Shown here: piece by piece, positions 52,201 through 64,000 of the stretch
Layout of the letters: each line of letters starts with the position of its first letter
Numbering within the stretch: the first letter of the stretch is position 1
Origin: Acanthosoma haemorrhoidale
Lineage: Eukaryota; Arthropoda; Insecta; Hemiptera; Acanthosomatidae
DNA length: 64,000 nt
Assembly: GCA_930367205.1 (NCBI GenBank)
Contig: OV884014.1
Coordinates: forward strand, 118,427,768-118,491,767
Reading direction: 5' to 3'
The notes under the pieces: generated by a model
Told to the model about the DNA's origin: nothing
Databases searched by the model: none
Seen by the model: the letters and a program-made list of their open reading frames with translations, nothing else
Made by a program: the position numbers and the translations under genes

Positions 52201-53138
52201 CAAATGATGCTAAATATGATTGTATAGTGTATCATTAGCACTCATTGTTTCACGTGATACGATCGTATGATTAAAGTTACGAGTAAATATAACATCAAAT
52301 GATGTCGAATATGATAATGTACCGTATCATTAGCACTCATATCATCACGTGATACGATCGTATGATGAAAGCTACGAGTGAATATAACATCAAATGATGT
52401 TGAATATGATTGTATAATGAATCATTAGCACTCATTGTTTCACGTGATACGATCGTATGATTAAAGTTACAGTGAATATAACATCAAATGATGTCGAATA
52501 TGATAATGTACCGTATCATTAGCACTCATATCATCACGTGATACGATCGTATGATGAAAGTTAGGATTGAATATAACATCAAATGATGTTGAATATGATT
52601 GTATAATGTATCATTAGCACTCATTGTTTCACGTGATACGATCGTATGATTAAAGTTATGAGTGAAGATAACATCAAATGATGTTGAATATGATTGTATA
52701 ATGTATCATTAGCACTCATTGTATCACGAGATAAGATCGTATGATTGAAGTCACGAGTGAATATACTATAAAATGATGTCGATTATGATAGTGTACCACA
52801 TCATTGGCACTCATTATATCACGTGATACGATCGTATGATTGAAGTCACGAGTGAATATAACATCAAATGTTGTCGATTATAATAGTGTACCGCATCATT
52901 GGCACTCATTATATCACGTGATGCTATCGTATGATTGAAGTCACGAGTGAATATAACATCAAATAATGCTAAATATGATCGTATAGTGTAGCATTGACAC
53001 TCATTATATCACGAGATACGATCGTATGATTGAAGTAACGAGTGAATATAACATCAAATGATGTTGAATATGATTGTATAATGTATCATTAGCACTCATT
53101 GTTTCACGTGATACGATCGTATGATCAATGTTACAAGT
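49214..53138. repeat. Satellite A block A16, 41 monomers plus stub
   Basis: 41 x 95 + 32 minus two bases; both losses are in TTACAGTGAATAT (near 49333 and 52468). It starts with the long lineage (GACATCAAATAATGTCAAATATG). The AATGTCGATGCTGACAGTG change near 49360 is shared with A17 and A18 but not A1 or A14. From about 49.2 to 52.1 kb it matches A17 at a 5325-bp offset. It ends GATCAATGTTACAAGT, a junction variant seen nowhere else. Confidence 0.94.
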
Positions 53139-54538
53139 TAACATAATAGGGCAAGAATTATTGTACCAGCTATGAAATACGCATTTTTGTAAAATTCTAC
53201 TTTTTGACGATATTTTTCTTGTTTTGGTATGAGGAAATCATAATTGTTCAGGAGCTAACGTACCAGCTATAAAATACTCTTATATGTAAAAATTAAACTT
53301 TTTGATGACATTTTCCTTGTTTTGGTATCAGGAGAACATAATAAGGCAGGAGCTAACGTACTAGCTGAGAAATACGCATTTTTGTAAAAATTTGAGTTTT
53401 CGACGATATTTTCCTTGTTTTCGTATCAGGAGAACATAATGGGGCAGGAGCTGACGTACTAGCTATGAAATACGCATTTTTTAAAAATTCGACTTTTTGA
53501 CGATATTTTCCTGGTTTTCGTATCAGGAGAACATAATAGGGCAGGAGCTAACGTACCAGCTATGAAATACGCAATTTTTGTAAAAATTTGAGTTTTCGAC
53601 GATATTTTCCTTGTTTTGGTATCAGGAGAACATAATGGGGCAGGAGCTAACGTACTAGCTATGAAATACGCATTTTTGTAAAAATTTGAGTTTTTGACGA
53701 TATTTTCCTTGATTTCGTATCAGGAGAACATAAAAGAGCAGGAGCTAACGTTCCAGCTACAAAAAACGCATTTTTGTAAAAATTTGAATTTTAGACGATA
53801 TTTTCCTTGTTTTAGTATCAGGAGAACATAATGGGGCAGGAGCTAACGTACCAGCTATGAAATACGCATTTTTGTAAAAATTTGAGTTTTTGACGATATT
53901 TTCCTTGATTTCGTATCAGGAGAACATAAAAGAGCAGGAGCTAACGTTCCAGCTACAAAAAACGCATTTTTGTAAAAATTTGAATTTTAGACGATATTTT
54001 CTTTGTTTTGGTATCAGGAGAACATAATGGGACAGGAGCTAACGTACCAGCTATGAGATACCTATTTTTTTAAAATTTGACTTTTTGACGATATTTTCCT
54101 GGTTTTCGTATCAGGAGAACATAATGGGGCAGGAGCTAACGTACTAGCTATGAAATACGCATTTTTGAAAAATTAAACTTTTTGACGATATTTTTCTCTT
54201 TTTCGTATCAGGAGAACATAATAGGGCAGGAGCTAACGTACCAGCTATGAAATACGCATTTTTGTAAAAATTTGACTTTTGGACGATATTTTCTTTGTTT
54301 TGGTATCAGGAGAACATAATGGGACAGGAGCTAACGTACTAGCTATGAAATACGCAATTTTTGTAAAAATTTGAGTTTTCGACGATATTTTCCTTGTTTT
54401 GGTATCAGGAGAACATAATGGGGCAGGAGCTAACGTACTAGCTATGAAATACGCATTTTTGTAAAAATTTGAGTTTTTGACGATATTTTCCTTGATTTCG
54501 TATCAGGAGAACATAAAAGAGCAGGAGCTAACGTACAA
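53139..54538. repeat. Satellite B block B17, 14 monomers, rearranged 3' end
   Basis: 1400 bp. It follows B16 through monomer 10, then a hybrid has the ATGGGACAGG front of monomer 11 and the GAAATACGCAATTTTTG back of the B16-specific unit. That is followed by a second monomer 4. The final partial unit joins AAAAGAGCAGGAGC of monomer 5 to TAACGTACAAG. The usual ends (monomers 11 and 12 and AAAGGGGCAAGAGC) are absent, yet the junction to A is at the same base. Confidence 0.94.
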
Positions 54539-57500
54539 GATCATACGATCGTATGATCAAAGTTACGAGTGAATATGACATCAAATAATGTCAAATATGA
54601 TAGTGTGCCGTATCATTTGCACTTATTGTATCACGTGATACAATCGTATGATTGAAGTTACAGTGAATATACTATTAAATAATGTCGATGCTGACAGTGT
54701 ACTGTATCATTGGCACTCATTGTATCACGTGATACGATCGTATGATTGAAGTCATGAATGAATATAACATCAAATGATGTCGATTATGATAGTGTGCCGC
54801 ATCATTAGCACACATTGTATCACATGATACGATTGTATGATTGAAGTTACGAGTGAATATAACATCAAATGATTTCGAATATGATAATGAACCGCATCAT
54901 TGGCAATCATTATATCACGTGATACCATCATATGATTGAAGTCACGAGTGAATATAACATCAAATGATGTTGGATATGATTGTATAATGTATCATTAGCA
55001 CTCATTGTTTCACGTGATACGATCGTATGATTAAAGTTACAGGTGAATATAATATCAATTGATGTCGTATATGATAGCGCACCATATTATTAGCACTTAT
55101 TGTATCATGTGATGTGATCGTATGATTGAAGTCACGAGTGAATATAACATCAAAATATGCTAAATATGATTGTATAGTGTAGCATTGACACTCATTGTAT
55201 CACGAGATACGATCGTATGATTGAAGTCACGAGTGAATATACTATAAAATGATGTCGATTATGATAGTGTACCACATCATTGGCACTCATTATATCACGT
55301 GATACGATCGTATGATTAAAGTTACGATTGGAGATACTAATAAATGATGTTGAATATAATAGTGCACCATATCATTAGCACTTATTGTATCATGTGATGC
55401 GATCGTATGATTAAAGTTAAAAGTGAATATAACATCAAATGATGTCGATTATAATAGTGTACCGCATCATTGGCACTCATTATATCAGGTGATGCTATCG
55501 TATGATTAAAGTCACGAGTGAATATAACATCAAATAATGCTAAATATGATTGTATAGTGTAGCATTGACACTCATTGTATCACGAGATACGATCGTATGA
55601 TTGAAGTCACGAGTGAATATACTATAAAATGATGTCGATTATGATAGTGTACCACATCATTGGCACTCATAATATCACGTGATACGATCGTATGATTGAA
55701 GTCACGAGTGAATATAATATCAAATGATGTCAATTATGATAGTGTTGCGTATTATAAGCACTCATTGTTTCACGTGATACGATCGTATGATTAAAGTTAC
55801 GATTGGAGATACTAATAAATGATGTTGAATATAATAGTGCACCATATCATTAGCACTTATTGTATCATGTGATGCGATCGTATGATTAAAGTTACAAGTG
55901 AATATAACATCAAATGATGTCGATTATAATAGTGTACCGCATCATTGGCACTCCTTATATCACGTGATACTATCGTATGATTGAAGTCACGAGTGAATAT
56001 AACATCAAATAATGCTAAATATGATTGTATAGTGTAGCATTGACACTCATTGTAGCACGAGATACGATCGTATGATTGAAGTCACGAGTGAATATAACAT
56101 CAAATGATGTTGAATATGATTGTATGATGTATCATTAGCACTCATTGTTTCACGTGATACGATCGTATGATTAAAGTTACAGGTGAATATAACATCAAAT
56201 GATGTCGATTATGATAGTGTACCGCATCATTGGCACTCATTATATCACGTGATACTATCGTATGATTGAAGTCACGAGTGAATATAAAATCAAATGATGC
56301 TAAATATGATTGTATAGTGTATCATTAGCACTCATTGTTTCACGTGATACGATCGTAAGATTAAAGTTACGAGTAAATATAACATCAAATGATGTCGAAT
56401 ATGATAATGTACTGTATCATTAGCACTCATTGTATCACGTGACACGATCGTATGATGAAAGTTACGAGTGAATATAACATCAAATGATGTCGATTATGAT
56501 AGTGTACCTTATCATTGGCACTCATTATATCACGTGATACGATCGTATAATGAAAGTTACGAGTGAATATACTATTAAATAATGTCGATTATGATAGTGT
56601 ACCGCATCATTGGCACTCATTATATCACGTGATACGATCGTATGATTGAAGTCACGAGTGAATATAACATCAAATGATGTCAATTATGATAGTGTTCCGT
56701 ATCATAAGCACTCATTGTATCACGTGATACGATCGTATGATGAAAGTTACAAGTAAATATACAATTAAATGATGTCGATTATGACAGTGTACCGTACCAT
56801 TGGCACTCATAGTATCACGTGATACGATCGTATGATTGAAGTCACGAATGAATATAACATCAAATGATGTCGATTATGATAGTGTACCGCATCATTAGCA
56901 CACATTGTATCACGTGATACGATCGTATGATTAAAGTTACGAGTGAAGATAACATCAAATGATGTTGAAAATGATTGTATAATGTATCATTAGCACTCAT
57001 TGTTTCACGTGATACGATCGTATGATTAAAGTTACAGGTGAATATAACATCAAACGATGTCGATTATGATAGTGTACCGCATCATAGGCACTCAATATAT
57101 CACGTGATACGATCGTATGATTGAAGTCACGAGTGAATATAACATCAAATAATGTTGAATATGATTGTATAATGTATCATTAGCACTCATTGTTTCACGT
57201 GATACGATCGTATGATTAAAGTTACAGGTGAATATAACATCAAATGATGTCGATTATGATAGTGTACCGCATCATTGGCACTCATTATATCACGTGATAC
57301 TATCGTATGATTGAAGTCACGAGTGAATATAACATCAAATGATGCTAAATATGATTGTATAGTGTATCATTAGCACCCATTGTTTCACGTGATACGATCG
57401 TATGATTAAAGTTACAGGTGAATATAACATCAAATGATGTCGATTATGATAGTGTACCGCATCATTGGCACTCATTATATCACGTGATACTATCGTATGA

Positions 57501-60500
57501 TTGAAGTCACGAGTGAATATAACATCAAATGATGCTAAATATGATTGTATAGTGTATCATTAGCACTCATTGTTTCACGTGATACGATCGTATGTTTAAA
57601 GTTACGAGTAAATATAACATCAAATGATGTTGAATATGATTGTATAATGTATCATTAGCACTCATTGTTTCACGTGATACGATCGTATGATTAAAGTTAC
57701 AGGTGAATATAACATCAAATGATGTCGATTATGATAGTGTACCGCATCATTGGCACTAATTATATCACGAGATACTATCGTATGATTGAAGTCACGAGTG
57801 AATATAACATCAAATGATGCTAAATATGATTGTATAGTGTATCATTAGCACTCATTGTTTCACGTGATACGATCGTATGATTAAAGTTACGAGTAAATAT
57901 AACATCAAATGATGTCGAATATGATAATGTACCGTATCATTAGCACTCATATCATCACGTGATACGATCGTATGATGAAAGTTACGAGTGAATATAACAT
58001 CAAATGATGTTGAATATGATTGTATAATGAATCATTAGCACTCATTGTTTCACGTGATACGATCGTATGATTAAAGTTACAGTGAATATAACATCAAATG
58101 ATGTCGAATATGATAATGTACCGTATCATTAGCACTCATATCATCACGTGATACGATCGTATGATGAAAGTTACGATTGAATATAACATCAAATGATGTT
58201 GAATATGATTGTATAATGTATCATTAGCACTCATTGTTTCACGTGATACGATCGTATGATTAAAGTTATGAGTGAAGATAACATCAAATGATGTTGAATA
58301 TGATTGTATAATGTATCATTAGCACTCATTGTATCACGAGATAAGATCGTATGATTGAAGTCACGAGTGAATATACTATTAAATGATGTCGATTATGATA
58401 GTGTACCACATCATTGGCACTCATTATATCACGTGATACGATCGTATGATTGAAGTCACGAGTGAATATAATATCAAATGATGTCAATTATGATAGTGTT
58501 GCGTATCATAAGCACTCCTTGTTTCACGTGATACGATCGTATGATTAAAGTTACGATTGGAGATACTAATAAATGATGTTGAATATAATAGTGCACCATA
58601 TCATTAGCACTTATTGTATCATGTGATGCGATCGTATGATTAAAGTTACAAGTGAATATAACATCAGATGATGTCGATTATAATAGTGTAACGCATCATT
58701 GGCACTCATAGTATCACGTGATACGATCGTATGATTGAAGTCACGAATGAATATAACATCAAATGATGTCGATTATGATAGTGTACCGCATCATTAGCAC
58801 ACATTGTATCACGTGATACGATCGTATGATTAAAGTTACGAGTGAAGATAACATCAAATGATGTTGAATATGATTGTATAATGTATCATTAGCACTCATT
58901 GTTTCACGTGATACGATCGTATGATTAAAGTTACGAGTGAATACAACATCAAAAGATGTCGATTATGATAGTGTACCGCATCATTGGCACTCATTATATC
59001 ACGTGATACGATCGTATGATTGAAGTCACGAGTGAATATAACATCAAATGATGTCAATTATGATAGTGTTGCGTATCATAAGCACTCCTTGTTTCACGTG
59101 ATACGATCGTATGATTAAAGTTACGATTGGAGATACTAATAAATGATGTTGAATATAATAGTGCACCATATCATTAGCACTCATTGTATCACGTGATACG
59201 ATCTTATGATGAAAGTTATGAGTGAATATAACATCAAATGATGTTGATTATGATAGTGTACCTTATCATTGGCACTCATTATATCACGTGATAGATCGTA
59301 TAATGAAAGTTACGAGTGAATATACTATTAAATAATGTCGATTATGATAGTGTACCGCATCATTGGCACTCATTATATCACGTGATACGATCGTATGATT
59401 GAAGTCACGAGTGAATATAACATCAAATGATGTTGAATATGATTGTATAATGTATCATTAGCACTCATTGTTTCACGTGATACGATCGTATAATCAATGT
59501 TACGAGTGAATATACTATATAATGATGTCGATTATGATAGTGTACCACATCATTGGCACTCATTATATCACGTGATACGATCGTATAATGAAAGTTACGA
59601 GTGAATATAACATCAAATGATGTCGATTATAATAGTGTACCGCATCATTGGCACTCATTATATCACGTGATACTATCGTATGATTGAAGTCACGAGTGAA
59701 TATAACATAAAATAATGCTAAATATGATTGTATAGTGTAGCATTGACACTCATTGTATCACGAGATACGATGGTATGATTGAAGTCACGAGTGAATATAA
59801 CATCAAATAATGCTAAATATGATTGTATAGTGTAGCATTGACACTCATTGTATCACGAGATACGATCGTATGATTAAAGTCACGAGTGAATATACTATAA
59901 AATGATGTATATTATGATAGTGTACCACATCATTGGCACTCATTATATCACGTGATACGATCGTATGATTGAAGTCACGAGTGAATATAATATCAAATGA
60001 TGTCAATTATGATAGTGTTGCGTATCATAAGCACTCACTGTATCACGTGATACGATCGTATGATGAAAGTTACGAGTGAATATAACATCAAATGATGTCG
60101 AATAGGATTGTATAATGTATCATTAGCACTTATTGTTTCACGTGATACGATCGTATGATTAAAGTTACGATTGAAGTTACTAATAAATGATGTTGAATAT
60201 AATAATGCACCATATCATTAGCACTTATTGTATCATGTGATGCGATCGTATGATTAAAGTTACAAGTGAATATAACATCAAATTATGTCGATTATAATAG
60301 TGTACCGCATCATTGGCACTCATTATATCACGTGATGCTATCGTATGATTGAAGTCACGAGTGAATATAACATCAAATAATGCTAAATATGATCGTATAG
60401 TGTAGCATTGACACTCATTATATCACGAGATACGATCGTATGATTGAAGTAACGAGTGAATATAACATCAAATGATGTTGAATATGATTGTATAATGTAT

Positions 60501-60552
60501 CATTAGCACTCATTGTTTCACGTGATACGATCGTATAATCAATGTTACGAGT
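54539..60552. repeat. Satellite A block A17, 63 monomers plus stub
   Basis: 63 x 95 + 32 minus three bases: TTACAGTGAATAT near 54659 and 58079, and a lost C in GTGATAGATCG near 59291. The first 2.9 kb copies A16; near 57.43-57.75 kb three extra monomers (285 bp) are inserted, raising the offset from 5325 to 5610 bp. Beyond about 59.4 kb it is a patchwork matching 46.2-47.8 kb. It ends CGTATAATCAATGTTACGAGT, where the junction core GATCA has become AATCA. Confidence 0.93.
59508..60552. repeat. Mosaic copy of the 46.2-47.8 kb region
   Basis: About 59508-60172 matches about 46201-46867 at a 13,307-bp offset, including the rare GATGTATATTATGATAG (46601 and 59908) and AACATAAAATAATGC (46401 and 59708). 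The start (TATAATCAATGTTACGAG) matches 47131 at a 12,357-bp offset. From CGATTGAAGTTACTAATAAATG onward it matches 47431 at a 12,737-bp offset, the same offset as B16 to B18. The offsets differ by 950 and 570 bp, which are 10 and 6 monomers. Confidence 0.85.
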
Positions 60553-62827
60553 TAACATAATAGGGCAAGAATTATTGTACCAGCTATGAAATACGCATTT
60601 TTGTAAAATTCTACTTTTTGACGATATTTTTCTTGTTTTGGTATGAGGAAATCATAATTGTTCAGGAGCTAACGTACCAGCTATAAAATACTCTTATATG
60701 TAAAAATTAAACTTTTTGATGACATTTTCCTTGTTTTGGTATCAGGAGAACATAATAAGGCAGGAGCTAACGTACTAGCTGAGAAATACGCATTTTTGTA
60801 AAAATTTGAGTTTTCGACGATATTTTCCTTGTTTTGGTATCAGGAGAACATAATGGGGCAGGAGCTAACGTACTAGCTATGAAATACGCATTTTCGAAAA
60901 ATTCGACTTTTTGACGATATTTTCCTTGATTTTGTATCAGGAGAACATAAAAGAGAAGGAGCTAACGTTCCAGCTATGAAATACCCATTTTTTAAAAATT
61001 CGACTCTTAGACGATATTTTCCTTGTTTTCGTATCAGGAGAACATAATGGGGCAGGAGCTGACGTACTAGCTATGAAATACGCATTTTTTAAAAATTCGA
61101 CTTTTTGACGATATTTTCCTGGTTTTCGTATCAGGAGAACATAATAGGGCAGGAGCTAACGTACCAGCTATGAAATACGCAATTTTTGTAAAAATTTGAG
61201 TTTTCGACGATATTTTCCTTGTTTTGGTATCAGGAGAACATAATGGGGCAGGAGCTAACGTACTAGCTATGAAATACGCATTTTTGTAAAAATTTGAGTT
61301 TTTGACGATATTTTCCTTGATTTCGTATCAGGAGAACATAAAAGAGCAGGAGCTAACGTTCCAGCTACAAAAAACGCATTTTTGTAAAAATTTGAATTTT
61401 AGACGATATTTTCCTTGTTTTAGTATCAAGAGAACATAATGGGGCAGGAGCTAACGTACCAGCTATGAAACACGCATTTTTGTAAAAATTTGAGTTTTTG
61501 ACGATATTTTCCTTGATTTCGTATCAGGAGAACATAAAAGAGCAGGAGCTAACGTTCCAGCTACAAAAAACGCATTTTTGTAAAAATTTGAATTTTAGAC
61601 GATATTTTCTTTGTTTTGGTATCAGGAGAACATAATGGGACAGGAGCTAACGTACCAGCTATGAGATACCTATTTTTTTAAAATTTGACTTTTTGACGAT
61701 ATTTTCCTGGTTTTCGTATCAGGAGAACATAATGGGGCAGGAGCTAACGTACTAGCTATGAAATACGCATTTTTGAAAAATTAAACTTTTTGACGATATT
61801 TTTCTCTTTTTCGTATCAGGAGAACATAATAGGGCAGGAGCTAACGTACCAGCTATGAAATACGCATTTTTGTAAAAATTTGACTTTTGGACGATATTTT
61901 CTTTGTTTTGGTATCAGGAGAACATAATGGGGCAGGAGCTGACGTACTAGCTATGAAATACGCATTTTTTAAAAATTCGACTTTTTGACGATATTTTCCT
62001 GGTTTTCGTATCAGGAGAACATAATAGGGCAGGAGCTAACGTACCAGCTATGAAATACGCAATTTTTGTAAAAATTTGAGTTTTCGACGATATTTTCCTT
62101 GTTTTGGTATCAGGAGAACATAATGGGGCAGGAGCTAACGTACTAGCTATGAAATACGCATTTTTGTAAAAATTTGAGTTTTTGACGATATTTTCCTTGA
62201 TTTCGTATCAGGAGAACATAAAAGAGCAGGAGCTAACGTTCCAGCTACAAAAAACGCATTTTTGTAAAAATTTGAATTTTAGACGATATTTTCCTTGTTT
62301 TAGTATCAGGAGAACATAATGGGGCAGGAGCTAACGTACCAGCTATGAAATACGCATTTTTGTAAAAATTTGAGTTTTTGACGATATTTTCCTTGATTTC
62401 GTATCAGGAGAACATAAAAGAGCAGGAGCTAACGTTCCAGCTACAAAAAACGCATTTTTGTAAAAATTTGAATTTTAGACGATATTTTCTTTGTTTTGGT
62501 ATCAGGAGAACATAATGGGACAGGAGCTAACGTACCAGCTATGAGATACCTATTTTTTTAAAATTACTTTTTGACGAGATTTTCCTGGTTTTCGTATCAG
62601 GAGAACATAATGGGGCAGGAGCTAACGTACTAGCTATGAAATACGCATTTTTGAAAAATTAAACTTTTTGACGATATTTTTCTCTTTTTCGTATCAGGAG
62701 AACATAATAGGGCAGGAGCTAACGTACCAGCTATGAAATACGCATTTTTGTAAAAATTTGACTTTTGGACGATATTTTCTTTGTTTTGGTATCAGGAGAA
62801 CATAAAGGGGCAAGAGCTAACGTACAA
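60553..62827. repeat. Satellite B block B18, 23 monomers with internal duplication
   Basis: 2275 bp, the longest B block. Monomers 1-4 are followed by a unique unit (GAGAAGGAGC...CCAGCTATGAAATACCC, ACTCTTAGACG, near 60953-61020). Then a nine-monomer series (the GCTGACGTACTAGCT unit through monomer 10) occurs twice, 880 bp apart (for example 61061 and 61941). Monomers 11 and 12 are missing and monomer 10 runs directly into the terminal AAAGGGGCAAGAGC partial. The second series has a 2-bp loss at AAAATTACTTTTTG and a GACGAGATTTTCC change near 62560-62584. Confidence 0.94.
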
Positions 62828-64000
62828 GATCATACGATCGTATGATCAAAGTTACGAGTGAATATGACATCAAATGATGTCAAATATGATAGTGTGCCGT
62901 ATCATTTGCACTTATTGTATCACGTGATACAATCGTATGATTGAAGTTACAGTGAATATACTATTAAATAATGTCGATGCTGACAGTGTACTGTATCATT
63001 GGCACTCATTGTATCACGTGATACGATCGTATGATTGAAGTCATGAATGAATATAACATCAAATGATGTCGATTATGATAGTGTGCCGCATCATTAGCAC
63101 ACATTGTATCACATGATACGATTGTATGATTGAAGTTACGAGTGAATATAACATCAAATGATTTCGAATATGATAATGAACCGCATCATTGGCAATCATT
63201 ATATCACGTGATACCATCATATGATTGAAGTCACGAGTGAATATAACATCAAATGATGTTGGATATGATTGTATAATGTATCATTAGCACTCATTGTTTC
63301 ACGTGATACGATCGTATGATTAAAGTTACAGGTGAATATAATATCAATTGATGTCGTATATGATAGCGCACCATATCATTAGCACTTATTGTATCATGTG
63401 ATGTGATCGTATGATTGAAGTCACCAGTGAATATACTATAAAATGATGTAAATTATGATAGTGTACCACATCATTGGCACTCATTATATCACGTGATACG
63501 ATCGTATGATTAAAGTTACGATTGGAGATACTAATAAATGATGTTGAATATAATAGTGCACCATATCATTAGCACTTATTGTATCATGTGATGCGATCGT
63601 ATGATTAAAGTTAAAAGTGAATATAACATCAAATGATGTCGATTATAATAGTGTACCGCATCATTGGCACTCATTATATCAGGTGATGCTATCGTATGAT
63701 TAAAGTCACGAGTGAATATAACGTCAAATAATGCTAAATATGATTGTATAGTGTAGCATTGACACTCATTGTATCACGAGATACGATCGTATGATGGAAG
63801 TCACGAGTGAATATACTATAAAATGATGTCGATTATGATAGTGTACCACATCATTGGCACTCATAATATCACGTGATACGATCGTATGATTGAAGTCACG
63901 AGTGAATATAATATCAAATGATGTCAATTATGATAGTGTTGCGTATTATAAGCACTCATTGTTTCACGTGATACGATCGTATGATTGAAGTCACGAGTGA
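62828..64000. repeat. Satellite A block A18 (right end open)
   Basis: At least 12 monomers, cut by the window edge. Long-lineage start with CGATGCTGACAGTG near 62978, as in A16 and A17. After the GTCACCAGTG monomer it passes straight to a CTATAAAATGATGTAAATTATG unit (near 63429), skipping the CACGAG monomer that A16 and A17 have there. Private changes include AACGTCAAATAATG near 63721 and CGTATGATGGAAGTC near 63788. Confidence 0.94.

Larger units (their letters stand above)
47816..58463. repeat. 5.3-kb tandem segmental duplication (B16-A16 and B17-A17)
   Basis: B16 and B17 start 5323 bp apart, and A16 and A17 start 5325 bp apart. Matching private markers include CGATGCTGACAGTG (about 49.36 and 54.69 kb) and TTGCGTATTATAAGC (50421 and 55746). 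The match stays in register for about 2.9 kb of A sequence; past the three-monomer insertion the offset is 5610 bp, for example at TGTATAATGAATCATTAG (52411 and 58021). Confidence 0.9.

Noticed and set aside
1..64000. CENP-B box as in mammalian alpha satellite
   Set aside because: No match to the TTCG-N4-A-N2-CGGG pattern in either monomer; CGGG does not occur in the units I read.
1..64000. Telomeric repeats, tRNA, rRNA or 5S genes among the repeats
   Set aside because: No TTAGGG- or TTTAGGG-type tracts, no tRNA A/B box pair or cloverleaf, and no rRNA-like GC-rich segments were seen.

Overview
The window is satellite DNA from end to end. I find no protein gene, RNA gene or recognisable transposon in 64 kb. 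Two unrelated AT-rich tandem repeat families alternate in blocks, all head-to-tail in one orientation. Family A has a 95-bp monomer built around two overlapping palindromes, one centred on CACGTG and one on CGATCG. Family B has a 97-98-bp monomer with a GGAGAACATAAT...GCAGGAGCTAACGTAC half and a half rich in A and T tracts. There are 18 B blocks (about 22.0 kb, 34%) and 19 A blocks (about 42.0 kb, 66%). This arrangement points to a eukaryotic chromosome in heterochromatin (centromeric, pericentromeric, knob or subtelomeric). I do not recognise either monomer and cannot name the species.

Layout. 1-2752: A0-B1-A1, closely matching 30.3-33.0 kb. 2753-29070: core of highly uniform composites, mostly a 1201-bp B block joined to an A block of 18, 17 or 2 monomers. 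It includes 1423-bp units in tandem (12618-16886) and a larger 6.9-kb super-unit. 29071-34013: more divergent A and B blocks. 34014-47815: a 13.8-kb uninterrupted A array with its own 22-monomer (2090-bp) higher-order repeat. 47816-64000: longer, reshuffled B blocks and A blocks of 41 and 63 monomers, dominated by a 5.3-kb tandem duplication and a patchwork of matches to 46-47 kb.

The main result is that the junctions are fixed. Every A-to-B and every B-to-A boundary uses the same breakpoint. Every complete A block is n x 95 + 32 bp long once a few identifiable 1-2 bp deletions are counted. Removing a B block plus 32 bp therefore restores the A array in exact phase. The same 28-bp A segment lies on both sides of each B block, and each B-to-A junction carries a 20-bp palindrome, perfect in every copy. 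The simplest reading is one ancestral insertion of a B array into an A monomer with duplication of the flank. Unequal exchange in whole-monomer steps and segmental amplification then spread the composite. All functional statements (centromere, recombination mechanism) are inference.
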